From contig NZ_JABWDV010000076.1 in assembly GCF_013362995.1 (NCBI RefSeq), forward strand, positions 1-35,573: a stretch of 35,573 nucleotides of DNA, given 5' to 3'. The notes beneath the pieces were generated by a model. The model was not told the DNA's origin, did not search any database, and saw nothing but the letters and a program-made list of their open reading frames with translations. The position numbers were made by a program, and so were the translations under genes. The DNA is from Streptomyces sp. TRM64462 (GTDB lineage: Bacteria > Actinomycetota > Actinomycetes > Streptomycetales > Streptomycetaceae). The stretch's first letter is position 1. Each line of letters starts with the position of its first letter. This document shows, piece by piece, positions 29,934 through 35,573 of the stretch.

Positions 29934-31040
29934 GTGCACCCTGCCCAGACGGACCAGTCCCAGTCGCGCCCGATGAAGCATGTGTCGATCCGCCCAGCCA
30001 TGGTGATCGGCATCGCGTTGCTGCTGGCAGCCACGTGGCTGCTGGCCTTCCCGCTGCGTGGCGCGCTCGACGACGCGCGGGCCCTCCGGGCGGCGGTGCC
30101 CTGCGCGTCGCCGGACGGCCCCGACAGCGACTGCCTGCGTACCGTCACGGCCCGCGTCGACCACGTCGAGAAGGCCAACCTGCAGCACAGGAAAGCGACG
30201 TACTGGCTGCGTCTCACGGAGGCCGACGGCACGTCCAGCCGGACCCGCCTGCGTGGTCTCCCGCAGCCCACGGCCGCCTGGGCGGGGGCGCGCGTCGAGG
30301 TCACCTACTGGCAGGGCCAGATCCGGTACGTCGAGTCCGGTTCCACGCGCCGCTGGACGACAGCGGACCCGCGCGACGACTACAAGATCTACGCCACATG
30401 GGGATGGGGTACCGGCTTCTTCGGCCTCGGGTTCCTGTGGTCCGCGTACTGGTGGGCCCGGCACTCCAAGGTGACACTCCGGGCGTCGCCCTGGCAGGTC
30501 GTGCTGCCGCTCGTCGCGGCGCTCTGCCTCGCCGGTTTCGGGGCGTTGGCGCCCTGGATCACCGACAGCATGGCTGCCGCGTGGGGACTCGTGGCCGTGG
30601 GCGCGCTGGTGGCCGTGGCCGTCTGCGCGGTGGCCGCCCTGGTCCTGCGGCGCCGGCCGGACACCGGCGACGACACCGTCCACCTGCCGCCGTCCGTGCC
30701 GACGGCGGAGCAGGTGTTCAAAGGCAGCGTCCACGGCGAGGTCCCGTACGGGAAGGGGGGCGGCGGCTGGCTGGTCGCCGGCCCGGGCTGCCTGGCGACG
30801 ACCCCGGACCCGACCGGTGCCTTCGCCCGCCGCGCGGTCCCGCGCACCCTGACCCCGCTCCGCGCCCGCCCGCCGTACTGGACGGACCCGGGGGCCGGCC
30901 TCGCCTTTGACGGCGAGTCCCTGGTCCTGGAGTGCGAGGACAACGGCGTGCCGGTCCTCGTCATCACCCACAGGACGGACATGCCGTCGGTCCTGGGCGC
31001 CCTCCAGCCGACCCCGCACAGCAGCGGCGCACCCTCATGA
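29934..31040 (+). CDS. membrane protein of unknown function
   Basis: This 368-aa protein has four predicted membrane segments: MVIGIALLLAATWLLAFPL near the N-terminus, GTGFFGLGFLWSAYWWA, VVLPLVAALCLAGFGALA and AWGLVAVGALVAVAVCAVAALVL. Between the first two lies an external region with Cys pairs and a beta-rich part (RVEVTYWQGQIRYVESG) resembling DUF3592-type domains. The C-terminal ~120 residues are cytoplasmic. The start is uncertain: GTG at 29934 is used because CAGACT ends 6 nt before it, as in other leaderless genes here; ATG at 29973 would remove 13 residues. No Shine-Dalgarno precedes either. I do not recognise a function. Confidence 0.65.
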   Translation: MHPAQTDQSQSRPMKHVSIRPAMVIGIALLLAATWLLAFPLRGALDDARALRAAVPCASPDGPDSDCLRTVTARVDHVEKANLQHRKATYWLRLTEADGTSSRTRLRGLPQPTAAWAGARVEVTYWQGQIRYVESGSTRRWTTADPRDDYKIYATWGWGTGFFGLGFLWSAYWWARHSKVTLRASPWQVVLPLVAALCLAGFGALAPWITDSMAAAWGLVAVGALVAVAVCAVAALVLRRRPDTGDDTVHLPPSVPTAEQVFKGSVHGEVPYGKGGGGWLVAGPGCLATTPDPTGAFARRAVPRTLTPLRARPPYWTDPGAGLAFDGESLVLECEDNGVPVLVITHRTDMPSVLGALQPTPHSSGAPS

Positions 31041-31083
31041 GGACGGCTCGACGACCGCGCCCCGCCCGCGTGTCGCCGTCTCC

Positions 31084-31089
31084 TAGGAT
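31084..31089 (+). promoter_or_regulatory. -10 element of the tRNA-Trp promoter
   Basis: TAGGAT fits TAnnnT and lies 12 nt before the first base of the tRNA, giving a short 5' leader. No good -35 is seen. Confidence 0.45.
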
Positions 31090-31101
31090 GGCGCTCAAGG
31101 C

Positions 31102-31176
31102 GGAGCCGTAGCGCAGAGGTCGTCGCGCGCGGTCTCCAAAACCGTGAGGACGCCGGTTCGAATCCGGTCGGCTCCG
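31102..31176 (+). tRNA. tRNA-Trp (anticodon CCA), atypical D region
   Basis: The acceptor stem is GGAGCCG / CGGCTCC (31102-31108 with 31169-31175), a perfect 7 bp. The anticodon stem is GCGGT/ACCGT with loop CTCCAAA, giving anticodon CCA at 31136-31138. The T arm is GCCGG-TTCGAAT-CCGGT. The discriminator base is G (31176), as expected for bacterial tRNA-Trp. CCA is not encoded (CCCC follows). The D arm is unusual: a GCGC/GCGC stem closes a 10-nt loop, and the base normally found between D and anticodon stems (position 26) is missing. It may be a functional but divergent second tRNA-Trp, or a decayed copy. Confidence 0.8.
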
Positions 31177-31214
31177 CCCCGCGAGCCCCTACCTCACGGC
31201 TTCGGCGGGCAGGG

Positions 31215-32510
31215 TTACTTGAGGAACGCGACCAGGGCGTTCGCCAGGAGGTACGGGTCGTCGGCGCCGCACAGTTCGCGGGCGCTGTGCATCGACAGGC
31301 AGGCGACGCCGATGTCGACCGTGCGGATGCCGTGGCGGGCCGCGGTGATCGGGCCGATCGTCGTGCCGCACGGCATGTCGTTGTTGGAGACGAACGACTG
31401 CCACGGCACGCCCGCGTCCTCGCACGCCGCGGCGAACACGGCACGTCCGGTGCCGTCCGTGGCGTACCGCTGGTTGACGTTCACCTTGAGGATCGGGCCG
31501 CCGTTGGGGCGCGGGTGGTGTGTCGGGTCGTGCCGCTCGGCGTAGTTGGGGTGGACGGCGTGGCCGACGTCGGAGGACAGGCAGATCGTGCCGGCGAAGG
31601 CGCGGGCGCGGTCCTCGTAGCCGCCGCCGCGGGCGTGGACGGATCGTTCCAGCACCGTGCCGAGGAGCGGTCCGTGGGCGCCGGTGTCGGACTCGGAGCC
31701 GTTCTCCTCGTGGTCGAAGGCGGCCAGTACGGGGATGAACTCCGGCTCCGTGTCGGACGTCGCGACGGCGGCGAGCGCGGCCGTGCAGGCGTGCACGGAC
31801 AGGAGGTTGTCGAGGCGGGGCGCGGCCAGCAGCTCGCGGTCGCGGCCCAGGTAGGCGGGCGGTTCGACGGAGTGGACCATCAGATCCCAGCCGGTGACGT
31901 CCTCGGCGTCGAGCCCGGCCTCGTCGGCGAGGAAGCGGATCAGGTCGCCCTCGCGGATCTCGTCGCCCAGGCCCCAGACGGGCTGCATGTGGCGCTGCCG
32001 GTCCAGCTTCAGGCCCTCGTTGGCCTGCCGGTCCAGGTGGATGGCGAGCTGCGGGACGCGCAGCAGCGGCCGGTCGACGTTGACCAGGCGGTGGCTGCCG
32101 TCGCGCAGCGTCAGACGGCCGGCGAGGCCGAGGTCGCGGTCGAGCCAGGAGTTCAGCAGCGGGCCGCCGTAGATCTCGACGGCGACCTGCCGCCAGCCGT
32201 GCGCCCCGCTGTCGGGGTGCGGCTTGACGCGGAGGTTCGGCGAGTCCGTGTGGGCGCCCACGATGCGGAAGGGGGTGTGCGGGGCGGCGCCCTCCGGCAC
32301 GTACCAGGCGATGATCGCGCCGCCCCTGATCACGTACTTGCCGCCGGTCGTCCCGTCCCACGCGGAGGTCTCCTCGACCTGCCGGAATCCGGCCTTCTCC
32401 AGCCGCTCGGCGGCGCTGGCCACGGCGTGGTACGGCGAGGGTGAGGCCGTCAGGAACGTCATCAGGTCGTCGGTGTGGCCGCGGTCGAAGCGGGTGGGAG
32501 AGCTGCTCAT
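31215..32510 (-). CDS. M18-family aminopeptidase
   Basis: This 431-aa zinc metallopeptidase is of aspartyl-aminopeptidase type. Metal and catalytic motifs are GAHTDSPNLRVKP, the RLDNLLSV segment, FDHEENGSES (catalytic Glu and metal Glu) and SMHSARE near the C-terminus. SSDVGHAVHPNY is also typical of the family. It removes N-terminal, usually acidic, residues from peptides in the cytoplasm. The ATG at 32510 is preferred over the in-frame GTG at 32516, because TATGGT lies 6 nt before the ATG on the minus strand and no Shine-Dalgarno is present. Its 3' end faces the tRNA-Trp gene 38 bp away. Confidence 0.92.
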   Translation of the reverse strand: MSSSPTRFDRGHTDDLMTFLTASPSPYHAVASAAERLEKAGFRQVEETSAWDGTTGGKYVIRGGAIIAWYVPEGAAPHTPFRIVGAHTDSPNLRVKPHPDSGAHGWRQVAVEIYGGPLLNSWLDRDLGLAGRLTLRDGSHRLVNVDRPLLRVPQLAIHLDRQANEGLKLDRQRHMQPVWGLGDEIREGDLIRFLADEAGLDAEDVTGWDLMVHSVEPPAYLGRDRELLAAPRLDNLLSVHACTAALAAVATSDTEPEFIPVLAAFDHEENGSESDTGAHGPLLGTVLERSVHARGGGYEDRARAFAGTICLSSDVGHAVHPNYAERHDPTHHPRPNGGPILKVNVNQRYATDGTGRAVFAAACEDAGVPWQSFVSNNDMPCGTTIGPITAARHGIRTVDIGVACLSMHSARELCGADDPYLLANALVAFLK

Positions 32511-32516
32511 GCCCAC

Positions 32517-32522
32517 ACCATA
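32517..32522 (-). promoter_or_regulatory. -10 element of a probable leaderless promoter for the aminopeptidase
   Basis: On the minus strand TATGGT (TAnnnT) is followed by 6 nt and ATG. A weak -35 (TGCGAC) lies 18 bp further upstream. Confidence 0.6.
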
Positions 32523-32667
32523 CGGGCGGTCCTACGCCGGGTCGCAGGGGTTCAGGTGTTCGGGGCGGCGGGCGTTGTCAGTGGTGGCTGCGAGTATCGA
32601 CAGGGATGACTCACCGTGCGGAACGCCGTACGGGCGAGCTGACCGACGCGTGACCGGAGGTGCTCAG

Positions 32668-33168
32668 GTGAAGACGGTGACGACCATCGCGGCGGCCGCA
32701 CGAGCGGCCCTGCCCGCCGCCGCGGCGGCGCCCCTGTGTGCCGTGTGCGAGGCGCCGGGTGCCGAGTGGAGCGCCCCGTTCATGATGCCGCTGTGCCCGG
32801 CGTGCACCCGTGCGGGTACGGGCTCGCCGGACCGCGATCCGGTACGGCTCGGGGACGTGCTGCCGGTGACCGCGGCGGCGCTGCGGGCGTCCGGGAGCGG
32901 CGGCCCGGCGCGCGTGCCGGCGCCGCGCACGGGTGCGCCGATGACCTGCCGGTACTGCGGCGGGCGGGCGCGGTGGCACCGGACGACGGGCGACCGGTGG
33001 GTGGCGATAGAACCGGGCGTCCGCCCCGCGGCCGGGGTGCCGCGGGGCAGGCGCTGGTACATCGCGGGGGACGGTACGGCGGTGAACCTGCGGGGTGCGC
33101 TGCCGTCGGACACGTGCCGGGTGAGCCACTTCGACGTGTGCCCGGGGCGGGAGGGGTTCACGGGGTGA
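32668..33168 (+). CDS. DUF6083 domain protein with zinc-ribbon cysteines
   Basis: This 166-aa protein has two Cys-rich parts. The first has CxxC pairs at Cys24/27 and Cys43/46 (LCAVCEAP, LCPACTRAG). The second has CRYCGG (Cys94/97) and a C-terminal CRVSHFDVC (Cys150, His154, Cys158) around a beta-rich core (WVAIEPGVRPA.. VPRGRRWYIAGDGTAVNL). The second part matches what I know as DUF6083, found mostly in Streptomyces. The pattern suggests two zinc sites; the role is unknown. GTG at 32668 has GGAGG 7 nt upstream. The 3' end overlaps the convergent FAD-oxidase gene by 11 bp. Confidence 0.75.
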   Translation: MKTVTTIAAAARAALPAAAAAPLCAVCEAPGAEWSAPFMMPLCPACTRAGTGSPDRDPVRLGDVLPVTAAALRASGSGGPARVPAPRTGAPMTCRYCGGRARWHRTTGDRWVAIEPGVRPAAGVPRGRRWYIAGDGTAVNLRGALPSDTCRVSHFDVCPGREGFTG

Positions 33169-34534
33169 TGTTGTGGTTGATGCGGAACAGGTTGCCGGGG
33201 TCGTAGCGGCGCTTGACGTCCACCAGGCGCTCGTAGTTCTGGCCGTAGTTGGTGTGTACGCGGTCCTGGTCGTCGTCGCTGAGGAAGTTGATGTAGCCGG
33301 CTTCCTGGGTGTGCGGGCGCAGCGCCGCGTCGTACGCGCGGCACCAGGCGACGTTGCGCGCGATGTCGGCGGGGTCGGCGAAGCTGGGGCCGAAGGCCGT
33401 CGAGAAGGTGGCGTCGCGCCCCGCGAACGCCGTGTCCGCGGACCCGGTGCGGTGGCAGGCGCCGTCGATGGGGAAGATGATCGTGTCGCTCTGCAGGGAC
33501 GGCAGGCTGCTGCCGTACGTCATGTGGACGTCGATGGCGCCGTCGGTCAGCTCGCGGCTGAAGTTGCCCTTCCAGTAGTGGTAGAGCCCGGGCGGCAGGT
33601 CCGCGTCGAACAGCGTGTTGACGACCGGATACGGCATGCGCTCCACGAACTGGCCGAGTACGGGCCCGAGGTCGCCGAGCCGGGCGCGGATCCGGTCGTC
33701 GTCCTCCTCGGGACCGCTCCAGCAGGTCACGGTCGCGCAGACCGGCCGGCCGTGCCACCGCTCGGGCAGGAACGGCACGGGCGGGCCGAGCAGCACGCCG
33801 AAGAGGGTGTTGAAGGCGTCGGGGCTGTCCGCGATCAGTTCGCGCCAGCGGCGGGCCACGTCCCCGTCGAGCGGATAGAAGGTGGGCCCGCCGAGGATGT
33901 CCGCGACGGGGTGGAGCCGGTATTCGAAGGAGAGGACGGCGCCGAAGTTGCCGCCGCCGCCGCGCAGCGCCCAGAACAGGTCGGGGTCGTGGTGCTCGTC
34001 GCAGGTGACGAGGGAGCCGTCGGCCGTGACGACGTCGGCGCTGATCAGGTTGTCGCAGGTCAGGCCGCAGCGGCGGGCGAGGTGGCCCATGCCGCCGCCG
34101 AGGGTGAGCCCGCCGATGCCGGTGGTCGACACGACGCCGCCGGTGGTGGCGAGCCCGAAGGCGTACGTGGCGTGGTTGACGTCGGCCCAGGTGCAGCCGC
34201 CCTCGGCGCGGGCGGTGCGGTGCTCGGCGTCGACGCGGACGCCCCGCATCCGGCCCAGGTCGAGGACCAGGCCGTCGTCGCAGGTGCCGTACCCGGCGGC
34301 GGCGTGGGAGCCGCCGCGCACGGCGAGGGGGAGGTGCTGGTCGCGGGCGAAGGTCACGGCGGCGATGGCGTCGGCCGCGTCGACGGCGCGCACGACGACG
34401 GCGGGGCGGCGGTCGTGCATCGCGTTGTAGACGCGGCGGACCTCGTCGTAGCGGGGGTCGGACGGGTCGATGACGTCGCCGTGCACGGCGTCGCGCAGCG
34501 GCGCGAGGTCCGGGGTCATGGTGAGCGTGGTCAT
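33158..34534 (-). CDS. FAD-linked oxidase, berberine-bridge-enzyme-like
   Basis: This 458-aa flavoprotein has a PCMH FAD-binding domain with GGSHAAAGYG (His77, the expected covalent FAD ligand) and GIGGLTLGGGMGHLARRCGLTCDNL. It ends with a BBE motif (YGQNYERLVDVKRRYDPGNLFRINHNI). The Cys of bicovalent members (in a GxCPxV context) is replaced, since the chain reads GGVVSTTGIGG, so attachment is probably by His only. Such oxidases act on alcohols, sugars or natural-product intermediates using O2. The ATG at 34534 overlaps the stop of the PPOX-fold gene (ATGA), so the two are co-translated. No signal peptide is evident. Confidence 0.88.
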   Translation of the reverse strand: MTTLTMTPDLAPLRDAVHGDVIDPSDPRYDEVRRVYNAMHDRRPAVVVRAVDAADAIAAVTFARDQHLPLAVRGGSHAAAGYGTCDDGLVLDLGRMRGVRVDAEHRTARAEGGCTWADVNHATYAFGLATTGGVVSTTGIGGLTLGGGMGHLARRCGLTCDNLISADVVTADGSLVTCDEHHDPDLFWALRGGGGNFGAVLSFEYRLHPVADILGGPTFYPLDGDVARRWRELIADSPDAFNTLFGVLLGPPVPFLPERWHGRPVCATVTCWSGPEEDDDRIRARLGDLGPVLGQFVERMPYPVVNTLFDADLPPGLYHYWKGNFSRELTDGAIDVHMTYGSSLPSLQSDTIIFPIDGACHRTGSADTAFAGRDATFSTAFGPSFADPADIARNVAWCRAYDAALRPHTQEAGYINFLSDDDQDRVHTNYGQNYERLVDVKRRYDPGNLFRINHNITP

Positions 34535-35088
34535 GACGGGAAGAGCCTTTCGAGAGCGGCGCGGGGGATACCGGCGCCGGCCATGGCGGGCAGGACGGTG
34601 GACCGGAAGTCCCAGGAGCGCCATGAGGTCGGGGTGACGGCGATGGCGACGTCCTCGGTGCGCTCCAGGAACGGCCCGACGACGTCGAGGGCTTCGGCGC
34701 CCCACGCCCGCAGGTGCAGGCGACGGTTGACGTCCTGCGCGGCGTCCCCGGTCAGCACCTCGGCGGTGCCGGCGGCGGACACCCACGTGATGGTGTCCCG
34801 GTCGTCGACGGTCACGGTGACGTGCCGGCGCCGGGCGGCGGCGTTGCGGGCCTTGAGGCTGGTGGCGGAGGTGGCGATGTAGAACCGCCCGTCCTCGAAG
34901 AGGTAGTTGACGGGCACGACATGCAGCCGTCCGTCGGCGCTCCGCGTGGCGAACGTGGCGAAGACGTGCGCCTGGAGGAAGTCCCGCAGGTCGGCGGTCA
35001 GCTCGCGCCGGTTCGCCCGGTAGACGGTCCGCCGCGCGTCCCGCACGCCGGCTGCGGAGAGGGAGGAGGTGGTCTTGGTGGAGGTCAT
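34531..35088 (-). CDS. pyridoxamine 5'-phosphate oxidase-fold protein
   Basis: This 185-aa protein has the split-barrel flavin-binding fold of the PPOX/F420 family at about residues 30-130: ATFATRSADGRLHVVPVNYLFEDGRFYIATSATSLKARNAAARRRHVTVTVDD. The pattern RxVxVxVDD and the R-LHVVPV strand resemble F420- or FMN-dependent reductase relatives, so it may use F420 or FMN, not PLP precursors. ATG at 35088 is preceded by GGGGG. It is translationally coupled to the FAD-linked oxidase downstream and follows a LuxR-type regulator gene on the same strand. Confidence 0.82.
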   Translation of the reverse strand: MTSTKTTSSLSAAGVRDARRTVYRANRRELTADLRDFLQAHVFATFATRSADGRLHVVPVNYLFEDGRFYIATSATSLKARNAAARRRHVTVTVDDRDTITWVSAAGTAEVLTGDAAQDVNRRLHLRAWGAEALDVVGPFLERTEDVAIAVTPTSWRSWDFRSTVLPAMAGAGIPRAALERLFPS

Positions 35089-35127
35089 GCCCCCGTTGTA
35101 GGCCGGGGCACGGCGGCCCCGCATCGC

Positions 35128-35177
35128 CGGAACGGCCCATGGCGCGGGCGGTCCGCCGATGGGCGGAACGGCCCATG
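35128..35177. promoter_or_regulatory. 14-bp direct repeats upstream of the PPOX-oxidase pair
   Basis: CGGAACGGCCCATG occurs at 35128-35141 and 35164-35177, 36 bp apart, in the gap between the regulator and the PPOX gene. The second copy is part of an inverted repeat ATGGGC-N6-GCCCAT (35159-35176). Candidate binding sites for the adjacent LuxR-type regulator. Confidence 0.55.
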
Positions 35178-35182
35178 AGGGG

Positions 35183-35573
35183 TCAGGTGAGGTGGTGGGT
35201 GTAGGCGAAGGCGGTCGCGGCGGCGCGGGAGGTCACCTGGAGCTTGGCGAAGATGTTGTTGAGGTGGCGGGCCACGGTGTGCTCGCTGATGGTGAGGGCG
35301 GTGGCGATCTCCCGGTTGGTGCGCCCCGCGGCGACCAGCCGCAGCACCTCGGCCTCCCGGGCGGACAGCCCGCCGGGCAGCGGCTCCCTGCCCCGTACGG
35401 CGTCGAGCAGCGCGGCGGCACGCCGGGCGTCCGGTACGGCTCCGACGGCCTCGAACACGTCCCGCGCGGCGCGCAGTTCCAGGACGACGCCCTCGGTGTC
35501 GCCGGCGGCCCGGTTCGCGGCGGCCAGCAGCATCCGCACCTGGGCCGCCTCGTACGGCACGCCCAGCTCCAGC
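35183..35573 (-). CDS. LuxR-family regulator, C-terminal part (5' end outside window)
   Basis: Only the last ~130 residues are in the window. They show the end of a TPR-like helical region ([43 protein letters not shown]) and a LuxR HTH ([45 protein letters not shown]). The PYEAA..R.LLA.A pattern just before the HTH is typical of large LAL-type or TPR-containing LuxR regulators, so the whole gene is probably much longer. The gene reads towards the PPOX and oxidase genes 95 bp away and may control them. Confidence 0.9.
   Translation of the reverse strand, partial: LELGVPYEAAQVRMLLAAANRAAGDTEGVVLELRAARDVFEAVGAVPDARRAAALLDAVRGREPLPGGLSAREAEVLRLVAAGRTNREIATALTISEHTVARHLNNIFAKLQVTSRAAATAFAYTHHLT

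Noticed and set aside
27902..30304. Minus-strand open frame of 800 codons opposite the NHL protein
   Set aside because: Antisense shadow of the CCINC/NHL coding sequence; no recognisable motif or ribosome binding site.
31100..31179. tRNA acceptor stem read as GGCGGAG / CTCCGCC
   Set aside because: That reading leaves the T arm and D arm out of register; GGAGCCG / CGGCTCC gives all four arms and a G discriminator.
33158..34534. Bicovalent FAD attachment (His plus Cys) in the oxidase
   Set aside because: The Cys at GLTC is the general family Cys after the GGG loop; the position used for the second bond carries no Cys, so only His attachment is supported.

Overview
The window is very GC-rich, with strong third-position GC bias, close gene packing, many GTG starts, mycothiol-type and actinobacterial families (proteasome activator Bpa, PASTA-type kinases, DUF6083, DUF6457) and a two-copy bkd arrangement. 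All of this points to a Streptomyces or very close relative. A perfect ParB site (parS, 3473-3486) and a one-mismatch copy (8533-8546) suggest a chromosomal core position on one flank of oriC.

Layout: 2-991 is the 3' end of a first 2-oxo acid dehydrogenase E2 gene. 1163-4589 is a tightly overlapping set: MobA-like protein fused to DUF6457, MoeA, and a TrkA-domain potassium channel. A quinone oxidoreductase (4600-5586) converges on bpa (5738-6286). A leftward PadR / ABC ATPase / FtsX-like permease unit fills 6421-10885. Next come a secreted, tail-anchored low-complexity protein (10970-11635) and two divergent receptor-type Ser/Thr kinases (11746-13407 and 13659-15530). A phosphotransferase (15592-16662) is divergent from a complete bkdABC operon (17023-20704) with a conspicuous dyad in its promoter region.

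20691-23818 holds a small HTH protein gene, a small secreted protein, and a GntR-MFS pair. 23888-25679 holds a mycothiol-dependent isomerase-family enzyme and a nitrilase-family amidohydrolase. 25754-27871 encodes a secreted pectate lyase fused to a pectin methylesterase. 27962-31040 encodes an NHLRC2-like thioredoxin/NHL protein and a membrane protein. A structurally unusual tRNA-Trp(CCA) lies at 31102-31176, followed by an M18 aminopeptidase, a DUF6083 zinc-ribbon protein, and a leftward set of LuxR regulator (cut by the window end), PPOX-fold protein and FAD-linked oxidase.

How the genes work together: the bkd genes feed branched-chain acyl-CoA into fatty acid and polyketide primer pools. 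mobA/moeA finish the molybdenum cofactor. The kinases, PadR, GntR and LuxR genes give local regulation. The pectinase and the oxidase cluster look like accessory functions set among core genes. Several genes appear to be leaderless, with a -10 hexamer 6-7 nt before the start codon. I see no insertion sequence, prophage, CRISPR array or rRNA. The items I find most worth checking are the atypical tRNA-Trp, the lyase-esterase fusion, the parS sites, the bkd operator-like dyad and the repeats before the PPOX/oxidase pair.
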